Shown: positions 36,227 to 45,515, counted from the stretch's first letter. The stretch: DNA of 64,000 nt from Hyphomicrobium_A sp044507625 (GCA_044507625.1 JBIQJE010000015.1:1-64000); one strand, 5' to 3'. The notes: generated by a model from the sequence alone, not told the origin. Program-made: numbers and translations.

Positions 36227-37090
36227 ATGGTCGGCATGCAGCAATGGCAAAAACGCGGACTGGCACGGGTAGGGCTGCGGCGCACCCTCGGCGCGATCTT
36301 GGCTGGTCTCGCGGCATTGTGCTTGGCGATGGTGCCATCGACGGCGCCGGAGGCGGCCGGCGAGGATGTCGATACGGCGCTGATCGTTGCCATCGATGTG
36401 TCGAACTCGGTCGATGACGCCCGCTACAAGCTGCAGATGGAAGGCATCGCTCAGGCGCTGGAGGATCCCAGCGTCATCGAGGCGATCGTCGGCGGACCCA
36501 AGAAGGGCATCCTGTTCTCGCTCGTCACCTGGGCGGACCAGCCGAAGGTCAACCTTCCCTGGACCTACATCGCGACCGCCGCGGACGCAAAAGCGGCGGC
36601 GAGCAAGGTGCGCAGCCTGCCGCGCCAGGGCGGCGAGTTCACCTGCATGTCCCGCATGATGCGCGTCGTCTCTGACAAGATCGTCCCGCAGATCCCGGCC
36701 AAGGCGGCGAAGGTGGTGCTGGATATTTCGGGAGATGGCCGCGACAACTGCAATAGCGCCGAGCCCGTCGAGGCCGTTCGCGACGAGCTCGTCCAGTACG
36801 GCGTAACCGTGAACGGCCTGCCTATCCTCGAGGGCGAAGGCCCCGATGTGGTGACGCCGGGAGCAGCCCCTACGCAATCCTATCTGCCCTCCAAGCAGGA
36901 CGTCGATCCGCTCGAGGAGTGGTACCGCGAGAGCGTGAAGGGCGGTCCCGGCTCGTTCGTGCTGCCGGCCCATGGATATGCGGATTTCGGCCGTGCGATC
37001 CGGCAGAAGTTCGTGCTCGAGGTGAGCGAGAACGCCAGCCCCGTACGCAGGGATTACGCCACCGCGCGCCCGGACTTCTTCACGCCGTAG
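36227..37090 (+). CDS. DUF1194 (von Willebrand A-like) secreted protein
   Basis: A 287-residue exported protein with a hydrophobic signal (LGAILAGLAALCLAMVP). The vWA-like core starts ALIVAIDVSNSVDDARYKLQMEGIAQAL, where DVSNS is a MIDAS-like metal motif. VTWADQ, MSRMMRVVSDKI, KVVLDISGDGRDNCN and VNGLPILEGEG follow, typical of DUF1194. Function unknown; an adhesion or protein-binding role is inferred from the fold. ATG at 36236 is an alternative start. Confidence 0.87.
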   Translation: MVGMQQWQKRGLARVGLRRTLGAILAGLAALCLAMVPSTAPEAAGEDVDTALIVAIDVSNSVDDARYKLQMEGIAQALEDPSVIEAIVGGPKKGILFSLVTWADQPKVNLPWTYIATAADAKAAASKVRSLPRQGGEFTCMSRMMRVVSDKIVPQIPAKAAKVVLDISGDGRDNCNSAEPVEAVRDELVQYGVTVNGLPILEGEGPDVVTPGAAPTQSYLPSKQDVDPLEEWYRESVKGGPGSFVLPAHGYADFGRAIRQKFVLEVSENASPVRRDYATARPDFFTP

Positions 37091-37093
37091 ACC

Positions 37094-37780
37094 TCACTTG
37101 AGATAGGCGCGGTCGAGGTTCATCACGTGGTCGAAATGGCGGGCCGTGTCCTTGCCGCGCAGGGACACGAGGCGGGCTGAGTTGACGTCGGCTTGGTTGA
37201 AGTTCGCACCGGCAATATTGGCGCCGGTGAGGTCGGCACCGGCCAGCTCGCTGCCCATGAGGTTGGCCCCCGAGAGGTCGGCATCGCGCGAGGTTCGCGC
37301 CCGCGAAATTGGCACCGCGCAGATCGGCGCGTGAGAAGTCGGCGGCGACGCGCGCGTGGGAGAAGTCCGCGCCCGGTAGCTTGGCGTCCATGAGCTGAGT
37401 GGCGAAGACTGGTGATCTCGCCTCCCGCGCCCGTTGCGCGCGCCGACATGGTCGACCAGCTCGACCTCAAGTCCGACGATTTCACCAAAGCAGATGTCAC
37501 CCGCCAGGATGTTCTGGCGGCGATTGCGCAGGCCGGAAAAAATGGGACTGCCGACTTTTCCGGCCGTCGCCTCAACGGTCTCGATCTGTCGGGCCTCGAC
37601 CTCAGGCGGCTGAAGCTGCAGGCCGCGCGTATCAACGGCGCCAATTTCTCCGGCTCCGACCTGGAGGGCGTGGTTCTCGACCAGGCCTGGGGGCTCAAGT
37701 CCGATTTCAGCAACGCCGACCTGAAAGGCGCGAGCCTCTGCCGCTGCAACAACGAATGCGCATCGCGTGACAAAGCGCAC
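37094..37780 (-). pseudogene. Secreted pentapeptide-repeat protein, split by an internal inversion and frameshift
   Basis: Minus-strand pieces are the beginning (MRFVTRCAFVVAA, 37780 to 37739) and the C-terminal half (37406 to 37094: FATQLMDAKLPGADFSHA to HVMNLDRAYLK). The middle (37412-37738) reads on the plus strand: VISPPAPVARADMVDQL, then DLSGLDLRRLKLQ, NFSGSDLEG, DFSNADLKGASL. Flipping the middle rebuilds one secreted protein: a signal peptide MRFVTRCAFVVAA + VISPPAPVARA and repeats joining GASL to FATQL in frame. One extra base near 37290 (CTCGCGCGAT where the repeat register needs CTCCGCGAT) adds a frameshift between ANFAGANL and DADLSGANL. The gene cannot be expressed intact as read. 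Confidence 0.8.
37412..37738 (+). other. Inverted internal segment of the pentapeptide-repeat gene
   Basis: About 327 bases in opposite orientation to both flanks of the same gene. The right junction is clean (GAGCCTC | TGCCGCTGCAAC); the left has about five extra bases (37407-37411, GACTG). No long inverted repeats at the ends were found, so a recombinase-driven switch is not indicated, but short ones could be missed. Confidence 0.75.
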
Positions 37781-37795
37781 GGCGCCCTCCAGGGG

Positions 37796-37996
37796 CTAGA
37801 GATCCTGATAGTCGGACGAGGCGCAGCGCCAGCTCTTGATCCGCCACTTGGGATGCTCTTCAGCCCAGCGGGGAAGGTGCGGCTGCGCATTATATAGACA
37901 GCCCTTGGCGCTGACGGTCGCCGCGAGGGGAACGCGATGATCCCTGCACACGGCAGGATCGGCGACGAGACAGGCGGAAATGACGATCGAGATCAT
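37796..37996 (-). CDS. Small conserved protein of unknown function
   Basis: A 66-residue protein: MISIVISACLVADPAVCRDH at the start, then VPLAATVSAKGC, QPHLPRWAEEHPKWRIKSWRC. Its three internal cysteines and the W-E/D-HP-x-WRI-x-x-W pattern recur in short alphaproteobacterial hypothetical proteins (recognition by eye). The N-terminus may be a short export signal. It lies just upstream of the broken pentapeptide gene on the same strand. Confidence 0.6.
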   Translation of the reverse strand: MISIVISACLVADPAVCRDHRVPLAATVSAKGCLYNAQPHLPRWAEEHPKWRIKSWRCASSDYQDL

Positions 37997-38140
37997 ACAC
38001 GGCTCCCCGGACCTGGCCGGCCAGCGCATTCTCGTTGCATTGGCCGGCGGAGATTGACGGGCACGGACGCACTCATGCACCAAGCGGTATAATACGCTAC
38101 GGCTGAGCGGTCCGTTACACGTCGGAGCTGCGTAAGGCGA

Positions 38141-38953
38141 TCACGGTGCCGTGAGGAGAATCTCGCCTTTGCCGATGGTGGCGAGGTCGCCGGCATATTT
38201 CCGCACGGTTCCGGGTAGTGCCCGCGGCGCCAGCGGCCCGAGCGCCGATGCCATATACCGCGACAGAATGCGAAGTATGACAAGGTCGTGCCGGCCCGAA
38301 TCGGCGAACGACGGCAGCATCCGCGCCACGGAAGGGGCGATGAGCGTGCCGCGGCGCATCAGCATCCCCGGCTCCGCGCCGAAGCCGAGCTCGGTCCAGA
38401 TGGTGCCGCCGACCATGCGCGCGCCTGCGTAGTCGCCGCACTTGCCGCGAATGTAGATGGTGCCGCGCCGGATGCGCTCGCCCACGCGGTCGCCCGCATC
38501 GCCCTCGATGGCGATGAGCCCGCCCGTCATGCCGAACTTATCGCCCGGTGTCAGTCCGCCGACCTGGCTGCCGGCGGAGCCCTTGAGAAGGATTTCGCCG
38601 CCGCTGATGCCCGAGCCGAGCAGGGTGCCGGCATCGCCGCGGATTTCGAGACGGCCACCGCGCATGCTGCGGCCCGCGCCGACGCCGACATCGCCTTCGA
38701 CGATCATCGAGCCGTGCTTGAGATCGGCACCGATGAAGTCGAAGCGGTTCGTCGAGCCCTCGATGCGCACGCTATCGCCCGGTTGACCGGATACGGCAAA
38801 GATATCGCCGATCTTGAGCCCGTTCTTGGTCGAGCCGACATTGAGCTTCAAGACCTCGGCCAGCGGCATCGAGGCCACCTTGTGCGGGGTCAGGTGCGAA
38901 AGATCCAGCCGCTCGCTCGGGGCTGAGGTGAGACGGAAAGTGAGACCGCTCAT
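38141..38953 (-). CDS. fhcC: Formyltransferase/hydrolase complex subunit C
   Basis: Subunit of the Fhc complex, which moves the formyl group from formyl-H4MPT to a methanofuran analogue and hydrolyses it to formate. The 270 residues form a GXGXG-type beta-helix similar to the glutamate synthase C-terminal domain: VEGDVGVGAGRSMRGGRLEIRGDAG, GSGISGGEILLKGSAG and RIRRGTIYIRGKCGDYAGARMVGGTI. It is last in fhcBADC, with its start overlapping the fhcD stop by four bases. Confidence 0.94.
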   Translation of the reverse strand: MSGLTFRLTSAPSERLDLSHLTPHKVASMPLAEVLKLNVGSTKNGLKIGDIFAVSGQPGDSVRIEGSTNRFDFIGADLKHGSMIVEGDVGVGAGRSMRGGRLEIRGDAGTLLGSGISGGEILLKGSAGSQVGGLTPGDKFGMTGGLIAIEGDAGDRVGERIRRGTIYIRGKCGDYAGARMVGGTIWTELGFGAEPGMLMRRGTLIAPSVARMLPSFADSGRHDLVILRILSRYMASALGPLAPRALPGTVRKYAGDLATIGKGEILLTAP

Positions 38954-39849
38954 GGCAGCAGCTCCCGGAGCTTGTAGTGATATTGGCCTAGCTTGCCGCC
39001 GTAGTTGCCGGCGGTGACGCGCGTAACGCCTTTGGCGGCGCCTTGATCGAGCACCGTCTTGAGGCCGACCTTCATCGCCTGCGCAACTGAATCGGAAGTG
39101 AGACCGTCGATGACGATCTCCAGCACTGCGATGGTGTCAGGGCCGACTTCGCTCTTCACGCGTCCGCGCAGTGTGGGGCAGAAGGCGTCGTTGGTCGAAG
39201 CGATGGCGCCTTTGTACTTGGAGCCCACCTTCGAGCCCGAGCGGACGATCCCGCCAGGGAAGGGGGTGATCACGTCCGGCACCGTGCTGATGGCCTCGAC
39301 GGCCGCCTCGGTGGTTTCCAGCAGGCCCGTCCGGTCGTTGCCAAGGATGAGCAGGTTGCCGCCGCCGACGGCCTCCGTAACGACGCCTGTCGTTTCCTCG
39401 ATGACGAACTCTCCATCCATCACCGGAACGCGCCAGAAGCGGCGATTGCCGAGGCGCTTCGCGGTCTGGTAGCCGTCACCGAAGAAGCGTGGCCCCTGAC
39501 CGAGGCCGATGCGCTTGTCCGATTCAACGCCCGCGTAGCAAGCCGAGCCGGGGCTCGTCAGCACGCACTGGCCGACACGCGTCTTGAGCTGAGCGGCCGC
39601 CGCGTCGGGCGAGAAGCCGAACAGGAGGACGCGCACGCCCGGACGCCCGTCCGGCGTCTCCTCCGGCGAGAGCTCGCGGTCGATGCCGACCTCCGCGCCC
39701 GCGCCGATGACCGATGTACCGAACCCGGCCATCGTCGTTGCCGCGATGCGCGCCCACTTCATTGTGTCGGCGGTGATTACGACACCGGTGCCCGCCATGC
39801 CGAAGGCTTCGGCAAAGGTGTCGTCGATTTCTATGCCGTTGACCTTCAT
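38950..39849 (-). CDS. fhcD: Formylmethanofuran--tetrahydromethanopterin N-formyltransferase
   Basis: Transfers formyl between H4MPT and the methanofuran cofactor. The 299 residues show the Ftr pattern: IDDTFAEAFGMAGTGVVITAD at the start, TSVIGAGAEVGIDRELSPEETPDGRPGV, SACYAGVES, LGQGPRFFGDGYQTAKRLGNRRFWRVPVMDGEF and IVRSGSKVGSKYKGAIASTNDAFCPTL. Length is normal. It overlaps fhcA and fhcC by four bases each, so the operon is translationally coupled. Confidence 0.96.
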   Translation of the reverse strand: MKVNGIEIDDTFAEAFGMAGTGVVITADTMKWARIAATTMAGFGTSVIGAGAEVGIDRELSPEETPDGRPGVRVLLFGFSPDAAAAQLKTRVGQCVLTSPGSACYAGVESDKRIGLGQGPRFFGDGYQTAKRLGNRRFWRVPVMDGEFVIEETTGVVTEAVGGGNLLILGNDRTGLLETTEAAVEAISTVPDVITPFPGGIVRSGSKVGSKYKGAIASTNDAFCPTLRGRVKSEVGPDTIAVLEIVIDGLTSDSVAQAMKVGLKTVLDQGAAKGVTRVTAGNYGGKLGQYHYKLRELLP

Positions 39850-41513
39850 GACGACGTCCTGGCCCTCGTCGGCTGCACGATGATCTCCCCGCGTCCGCCG
39901 TCGATGATTTCCTCATCGGCCAGGCGGAAGTTCTCCATACGCACCGTGTGATAGCGGTCGAAGTAGTGCTTCAGCGATTTTTCGATGTCGCGGTTGTATT
40001 CGGGGCGGGCGACGTGCGTCGCGCCGTTAACGACCTTGATCACCTTGCCGTCGCGCACCACCAGCTCGCCGTTCTTGAACACCATCGCGGGCTTCTCGAA
40101 CATGCGTTCGCGATTGCCGTCCTCCGTATAGACGGTGATGTCCGCGCGGGCGCCGGGACCTACGTGTCCGAGGTCCTTGAGACCGAGGCTGCGCGCCGGA
40201 CCCGCCCGGGTGAGGACCGCGACTTCGTACATCGAATATTCGCGGTCGAGGTGCGGCAGGGTCGAGTATTTCAGGGCTTCGGGATTGACGTGCAGCATCG
40301 TCTCGCGACGGAAGTCGCGATCCATCAGCAGCCGGATGAGATGCGGATAGGTATAGAACGGGCCGCCGTTCGGATGGTCCGTCGTGAGGAAGATCCGCCA
40401 GGGGTCTTCGCACAGCAGGAATGTCTCGAGGCCGATAGCCCACTGCAGCGCGTGCACGAAGCTCTTGTCGCGGTAGCGGAATGGGACGACGCCGCAACCG
40501 GCATCGCACTCGATGTCCATCACCACCCAACGCTTCGGGTCTGCGTTCTTCGCGCCATTGTACTGGCGCATCGAGTCGCCCGAGGCGGTGCAGGTGGCAC
40601 CGAACATCACCTGGCCGACGTCGATCGAGATGTTCGGATATTTCTTCAGCAGGTCCGCGATCTGCACCGCACCCGATGAGAAGTGCCGGTCGCCCTCGGT
40701 CGCGTAGCTGTGGAACTGGATGTGCGTCAGGTGGAGCGGCAGGCCCTCGGTGGCGCGGATGGTGGCGAGCGTCGTCTCGACGTTGCCCGGAATGCCGAGG
40801 TTGCAGCCGTGCACGTGCAGCGGATGCGCGACGCCGAGCTCTAGAAGGCCGCGCGTCAGCGTCAGGATGATGTCGCGGGGAGTGACGCCGTAGTAGACGT
40901 GCTTCTCGTCGAGATCGAGTTTGCGCTGATTGAACTTGAAGGCGCTGATGCCGCCGGGGTTCACCACCTTCATGGCGATCGCCTGCGCGGCGTGCATCGT
41001 CCAGGCGATGTAGTCCTTGATGAACTCGAAGTCTTTCTTCTCGGCCATCGAGCGCAGCAGGAAGTCGTCGCTGCCGAGCATGACGAACGCGCCCTTGTCG
41101 AGCAGCGGCGTGTCGCCCAGCTCCATGTGCGCCTGGCGCGCGTTCGCGGGCAGCATCGCCGGCTCGAACGCGGCCGTGTAGCCCATCTCCGCGTAGCGAT
41201 AGCCGGTGATCATCGTCGAAGGGAGAGCATGGCCCGTGCCCGAGCGGGTGAGGTCGGTGTGCGCAACCTCGTCCTTCTCGTGATCCTCCGGCAGCAGCAT
41301 GCGGGCGATCGTCACCTTGCCGCCGCCGATGTGCGTATGCGGATCGATGCCGCCAGCCATCACGACCTTGCCGCGGACGTCGTATTCTTGATCGACGCGG
41401 GCACTGGGATCGGCGGCGACGATACGTCCGTCACGGACGTAGATGTCGCGCACCTCTCCATTCACATTGTTCGCAGGGTCATAGACCTTGCCGCCGGTCA
41501 GCTTGATCATCAT
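39846..41513 (-). CDS. fhcA: Formyltransferase/hydrolase complex subunit A
   Basis: Amidohydrolase-type subunit that hydrolyses the formylated methanofuran analogue to formate. The 555 residues begin IKLTGGKVYDPANN, followed by the binuclear-metal HxH motif GGIDPHTHIGGGK, the region with GGISAFKFNQRK (candidate bridging Lys), HPLHVHGCNLGIPGN, LTHIQFHSY, and LTTDHPNGGPFYTYP (late Asp/His). It matches FwdA/FmdA homologues. Seventeen bases separate it from fhcB. Confidence 0.96.
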   Translation of the reverse strand: MMIKLTGGKVYDPANNVNGEVRDIYVRDGRIVAADPSARVDQEYDVRGKVVMAGGIDPHTHIGGGKVTIARMLLPEDHEKDEVAHTDLTRSGTGHALPSTMITGYRYAEMGYTAAFEPAMLPANARQAHMELGDTPLLDKGAFVMLGSDDFLLRSMAEKKDFEFIKDYIAWTMHAAQAIAMKVVNPGGISAFKFNQRKLDLDEKHVYYGVTPRDIILTLTRGLLELGVAHPLHVHGCNLGIPGNVETTLATIRATEGLPLHLTHIQFHSYATEGDRHFSSGAVQIADLLKKYPNISIDVGQVMFGATCTASGDSMRQYNGAKNADPKRWVVMDIECDAGCGVVPFRYRDKSFVHALQWAIGLETFLLCEDPWRIFLTTDHPNGGPFYTYPHLIRLLMDRDFRRETMLHVNPEALKYSTLPHLDREYSMYEVAVLTRAGPARSLGLKDLGHVGPGARADITVYTEDGNRERMFEKPAMVFKNGELVVRDGKVIKVVNGATHVARPEYNRDIEKSLKHYFDRYHTVRMENFRLADEEIIDGGRGEIIVQPTRARTSS

Positions 41514-41530
41514 AGCGCGGGGCTCACGTC

Positions 41531-42919
41531 TTAAAGGGCGGCTTCAATGGCGGCCAGCACGTCGGCCGAACTCGGCAACTGCGACCGGCCGAGGTTCTGC
41601 ATCGGCAAGGACACGACGTTGTCACAGCGTACCATCTGACCGGTGTGGTCGATGCCCGGCGTGCCGACGGGGATATAGACAGTCGGCGGCTGGGCGAGGC
41701 GAAGGCCTGGAGTGCCGAGGACGACCGTCGGGAGCGAAGTCTGCGGCAGGCCGATGTCGGTGCCGATGGAGGCCACCCACAGCAGCATGTCGCCTTCGCC
41801 GTCCGTAAGCATGCGCGAGATGTTGTAGCGGTAGGAATCGTATTCCGGAGCGCCGCTGGCGAAGCTCACCCGCAGCGGATAGCCCGTCTGCCAGGTGCAG
41901 GTCGAGGCAGCGCTCGGCGCGCCCTCGTTGCCGCCGAGCGCAAGGCCTGCGAAGCGCGTGGTGAGGTTCAGCTCGCGCACGATCTCCGTCATCATGTGCA
42001 CGGAGAGATCGGCCTGCGGCATGCTGAGCGCCGGCGGTGACCAGACCATCACGCCGTACTGTGCCTTCTTGCACTTCTCCGCGATGCGCTCGATGTCGGC
42101 GAACTTGGCGCCCGCGATTTCGGGAACCGAAGCCGACGGGGCGGACTTGCCGCCCGAGAGCAGCGTGGCGAGGATGCCGCTGCGCTTCGGCGCGCCTTCG
42201 ACCGTGCCTTCCGGCACCTGCAGCGTATGTCCGCGCACGAGGCCGGAGATCGCTGCGAGCACCTCGGGGATGCGGTCCTTGGAGACCGGCAGCGTGATCA
42301 CTTCCTCGATCCGCGGGCCAGTGGCGGCGGAGGTATCGAGCCCTTCGCCGATGAAGACCACCGTGCGCTTGCCGCCGATGCCTTCGAACATCGTATGTTC
42401 GTTGGTGACGATGCGGTCGAAGAAGCGTCCGTGCAGCTTATGCACGTCGCTGCCGACGATGATGATGAGGTCGGCGCGGTTGCGCGTCTCGGTGAGCGTG
42501 GACATGATCCAGCCGCTCGTCTGCACGACGCGGAAATTACGATACTGGCCTTCGCTGAGCGCGTGGTCGACGACGCCGCCGGTGCGGTCGGCGATCGAGA
42601 GAACGGCGCGGGCAAGGGAGACGTCACCCGCCATGCCCCCGTAGAGCGGCAGGCTCGCGCCGCGTACCAGGGCGGCGGCGGCCTTCACGGCTTCCTCGAA
42701 ACTGACCTCGCTGCCGCGCACGAGCGGTGTAGCCGGCGGCAGCGGACGTTGGAACCCGGCGGTCGCCCGCGGGCATCCGTTGCTCACTTTCAGCGTAGAG
42801 CCGGTGCGTGTGATCTGCAGGTCGTCACAGAGGAGGCCGCAGAAGGGACAGGATACGTTCGTGTAGGTGTGGGTACCAGCGGGCTCACCTAGATGGTCGC
42901 CCTCGGCCTGTGCTGTCAT
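41531..42919 (-). CDS. fhcB: Formyltransferase/hydrolase complex subunit B
   Basis: Homologue of the FwdB/FmdB subunit of archaeal formylmethanofuran dehydrogenase. In methylotrophs the complex no longer performs the redox step and this subunit has lost the Mo/W chemistry (family knowledge). The 462 residues keep an N-terminal Cys cluster (VSCPFCGLLCDDL) and NGCPRATAGF, then LYGGMAGDVSLARAVLSIADRTGGVVDHA and VQTSGWIMSTLTETRNRADLIIIVGSD. ATG at 42919 follows AAGGAG. First gene of fhcBADC. Confidence 0.95.
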   Translation of the reverse strand: MTAQAEGDHLGEPAGTHTYTNVSCPFCGLLCDDLQITRTGSTLKVSNGCPRATAGFQRPLPPATPLVRGSEVSFEEAVKAAAALVRGASLPLYGGMAGDVSLARAVLSIADRTGGVVDHALSEGQYRNFRVVQTSGWIMSTLTETRNRADLIIIVGSDVHKLHGRFFDRIVTNEHTMFEGIGGKRTVVFIGEGLDTSAATGPRIEEVITLPVSKDRIPEVLAAISGLVRGHTLQVPEGTVEGAPKRSGILATLLSGGKSAPSASVPEIAGAKFADIERIAEKCKKAQYGVMVWSPPALSMPQADLSVHMMTEIVRELNLTTRFAGLALGGNEGAPSAASTCTWQTGYPLRVSFASGAPEYDSYRYNISRMLTDGEGDMLLWVASIGTDIGLPQTSLPTVVLGTPGLRLAQPPTVYIPVGTPGIDHTGQMVRCDNVVSLPMQNLGRSQLPSSADVLAAIEAAL

Positions 42920-43088
42920 TCGCTGCAGTCTCCTTCGCGGGGCCGCAAATAAGCACGGACTCCCAAGCAAAACAACACTCGTACTAATGCGGCGGTTTGA
43001 CGGGGCAATGCCAATTGCAGAGCCTCCGGCACGCCACTATCCTCGCCGCCGAAGCACGCTAAGAAACCGATATCCGGAGGAATTTCGA

Positions 43089-43619
43089 ATGCTGAGATCG
43101 CTTGTCTTCGGGGTGGCGGCCCTGGCCTTACTGCCGTCTTTCGCATCCGCACACGGTCCTACGCGGCAGAAGGTGACGGAAAAGGTCGAGATCAACGCAC
43201 CGGCCGACAAGGTCTGGGCAGTCATCGGAAACTTTCAGGACATGAGCTGGCATCCGGCCGTCGCCAAGCTGGAAGGCAGCGGAGGAAACGAGCCGAACGC
43301 AACCCGGACGCTGACGCTCACCTCGGGTGGGACGATCAACGAGAAGCTACTTCAAAACGATTCGACCAAGATGCTCTACAAGTATGAGATTTCCAAGGTC
43401 GATCCGAAGGTGCTGCCGGTCAACAATTACTCCTCGACGCTCAGCGTGAAGGATGAGGGCGGCAAGTCCCTCGTCGAGTGGAAGGGCGCGTTCTACCGCG
43501 GTTATATGAACAACGACCCGCCGCCGGAGCTGAACGACGAAGCGGCCGTCAAGGCGGTGTCCGGTGTCTATCGCGCCGGTCTCGACGCGCTGAAGACAAA
43601 GCTCGAAGCCGGCGGCTAA
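43089..43619 (+). CDS. Secreted SRPBCC-family protein, MxaD-like
   Basis: A 176-residue protein with a signal peptide (MLRSLVFGVAALALLPSFASA) and a START/SRPBCC fold: KVTEKVEINAPADKVWAVIGNFQDMSWHPAVAKLEG, TRTLTLTSGGTINEKL, and C-terminal VSGVYRAGLDALKTKLE. Similar proteins, such as MxaD, help methanol dehydrogenase pass electrons to its cytochrome. GGAGGAATTTCGA precedes the ATG. It is divergent from fhcB and followed by a beta-propeller gene. Confidence 0.85.
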   Translation: MLRSLVFGVAALALLPSFASAHGPTRQKVTEKVEINAPADKVWAVIGNFQDMSWHPAVAKLEGSGGNEPNATRTLTLTSGGTINEKLLQNDSTKMLYKYEISKVDPKVLPVNNYSSTLSVKDEGGKSLVEWKGAFYRGYMNNDPPPELNDEAAVKAVSGVYRAGLDALKTKLEAGG

Positions 43620-43629
43620 GGCCGGCGCG

Positions 43630-44601
43630 ATGCAGCGCTGCTTTCATAATCTCATCGCGGGAATTCTGGCGGCAGCGCTCTGGTGCGCCGCCGTTGCGCC
43701 GGGCATTGCCGGCCCCGCGACGGTGACCGAGGCGCTCGTCACCAACCAGACGGGCGATTCCCTCAGCATCGTATCGCTTCGCGATATGAAGGCGGTGGCC
43801 GAGATCGCCATCGGGGGCAAGCCCGCGGGTATCGCGGTCTCCCCCGACGGCAGCCGCGCCTACCTCTCGGCTCCCGAGGGAAAGGACGTCGTCGTCGTCG
43901 ATGTTGCGGCGCGCAAAATCCTGCGCCGGATCAAGGTGGGCGAGGCGCCGCTCGGCATCGCCGCCCACCCCAGCAACGGGCGGATCTACGTCGCCGACTG
44001 GTACACCCATAAAATTTCGGTCGTTGATCCCGCAGCGGGAGAGGTAGTGGCTGAAATCCCGGTCGGGGAATCGCCGTCGGGGCTTGCCGTGACGCCCGAC
44101 GGCAAGCTGCTCCTGAGCGCCGACCGGGACAGCGACGCGGTTTCCATCATCGACACGGCGAGGAACGAGCGCATCGGCACGGTCGAGGTGGGGGCCCGGC
44201 CCTTCGGCATCACGATCGATGTCGCCGGCGCCCGCGCCTACACCGCCAACGTCGCGAGCGACGACATCACCATCATCGATATCGCGGCGGCCAAGGCGAT
44301 TGGCACGGTGAAGGTCGGCCATCGCCCCTATGCGGTCGCCCTGGCGGGCGGCCGGGCGTACGTCACCAATCAGTACGCGAGCACCGTAAGCGTCATCGAC
44401 ACCGGAAGCCTCGAAACGCTCGCCACCATCGATGTCGGCGACCATCCCGAAGGCATCATGGCCGATCCGGCGGGGGCCAATATCTACGTCGCCTGCTGGT
44501 TCGATAACGTATTGATGCGCATCGACACCGCCACGCTCGCCGTAAACGGCGAGGCCGCGGTGGGCGATGGCCCGCGCGCTTTCGGCCTGTTCCTTCGCTA
44601 A
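43630..44601 (+). CDS. Secreted YVTN-type beta-propeller protein
   Basis: A 323-residue protein with a signal peptide (to APGIAGP) and about seven propeller blades of 40-42 residues. Each blade repeats the pattern P-x-G-(I/L)-A-V-(S/T)-PDG then (I/V)-S-(V/I)-(I/V)-D, as in GKPAGIAVSPDGSRAYLSAPEG and GESPSGLAVTPDGKLLLSADRD. It starts ten bases after the SRPBCC gene. A second propeller sits at 59450 in the lut-like cluster. The role is probably periplasmic scaffolding or metal binding in quinoprotein metabolism (inference). Confidence 0.85.
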   Translation: MQRCFHNLIAGILAAALWCAAVAPGIAGPATVTEALVTNQTGDSLSIVSLRDMKAVAEIAIGGKPAGIAVSPDGSRAYLSAPEGKDVVVVDVAARKILRRIKVGEAPLGIAAHPSNGRIYVADWYTHKISVVDPAAGEVVAEIPVGESPSGLAVTPDGKLLLSADRDSDAVSIIDTARNERIGTVEVGARPFGITIDVAGARAYTANVASDDITIIDIAAAKAIGTVKVGHRPYAVALAGGRAYVTNQYASTVSVIDTGSLETLATIDVGDHPEGIMADPAGANIYVACWFDNVLMRIDTATLAVNGEAAVGDGPRAFGLFLR

Positions 44602-44813
44602 GGACTTTACCTCGCTACCCCGTCCCGGCCACGGCCTGTGAAATGCCATCCGGCGGGCGCCGGGGTGCGGGCCGGAGCGCTCCAAGCTGCATGACTAATC
44701 GTTAAGGTGCGCCCCTGTTTACGGGGCCGTGCGAGCATTGGTAAAACCAACCCGGAAAAAGTGGCAAACGATGCCCCGAATGGCGTCGTAACGACTAGGA
44801 AGGAAGCGTTCGC

Positions 44814-45515
44814 ATGCGGTTTCACGGTTTGGGGAGTGCCGTTTTGGCCGTCTCCCTGTTTTTGGGCACTTTTGTCGTTCCGGCAGCCGCTGCGGATGAG
44901 CCGAAAGCCACAGACCTGATTTTCGAGCACAAGCACCTCGACAAGGTCGAGCCGGGCACGGAGATCAAATACAACTTCAACCGTACCGTGACCGATCCCA
45001 AGGTCCTCGGCGTTCCCTTCTCCGATACCATCACGCTGAAGGTCGTTGCCGACAAAGGGAACCACCAGAAGGATCTGGAGCTGCAGATCTACACCGGCGA
45101 TCGTGCGCGCGACGTCCAGAAGCTGGAGAAGTTCACGATCAATCCCGTCTTCGCAGTTTTCTTCGCCCAGTCGGTCAATACATTCGGCCAGCTCGCCGGT
45201 GGCCAGATGAACTACCTCCAGCGCGTCTATGCGGACGGCTGGATGAAATCCAAGATCGAGCCCATCAAGGTCGACTACAAGGGCAATAAGGTCGACGCCT
45301 ATCGCATCACGATGACGCCGTTTGTCGGCGACAGATACGAAACCAAGATGCAGGGGTGGGAAGGCGCCAAGTATCAGCTCATCGTCAGTGATGCGGTGCC
45401 CGGCGAGATTGTCGATATGCTTGCCACCTATCGCAACCGCTATCCTCCGGCGACGCTGAAGCTGTCGGAGCGCACCACGCTCGACGGCGTCACAGGATTG
45501 GAGAATCCGGAATGA
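44814..45515 (+). CDS. Secreted protein of unknown function, methylotrophy cluster
   Basis: A 233-residue protein with a signal peptide (FHGLGSAVLAVSLFLGTFVVPAAA). The mature domain is beta-rich by appearance: ATDLIFEHKHLDKVEPGTEIKYNFNRT, TITLKVVADKGNHQKDLELQIYTGD, VFAVFFAQSVNTFGQLAGGQMNYL, PFVGDRYETKMQGWEGAKYQL. It resembles secreted DUF3108-like proteins in outline, but I do not recognise it firmly. Its stop overlaps the next start (ATGA). Its position between fhc and xox suggests a periplasmic role in methanol metabolism (inference). Confidence 0.75.
   Translation: MRFHGLGSAVLAVSLFLGTFVVPAAAADEPKATDLIFEHKHLDKVEPGTEIKYNFNRTVTDPKVLGVPFSDTITLKVVADKGNHQKDLELQIYTGDRARDVQKLEKFTINPVFAVFFAQSVNTFGQLAGGQMNYLQRVYADGWMKSKIEPIKVDYKGNKVDAYRITMTPFVGDRYETKMQGWEGAKYQLIVSDAVPGEIVDMLATYRNRYPPATLKLSERTTLDGVTGLENPE

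Noticed and set aside
37412..37738. Phase-variable invertible switch at the pentapeptide gene
   Set aside because: Not rejected outright as an inversion, but as an active switch: no long inverted repeats at the ends, no invertase nearby, and a separate frameshift in the C-terminal half.
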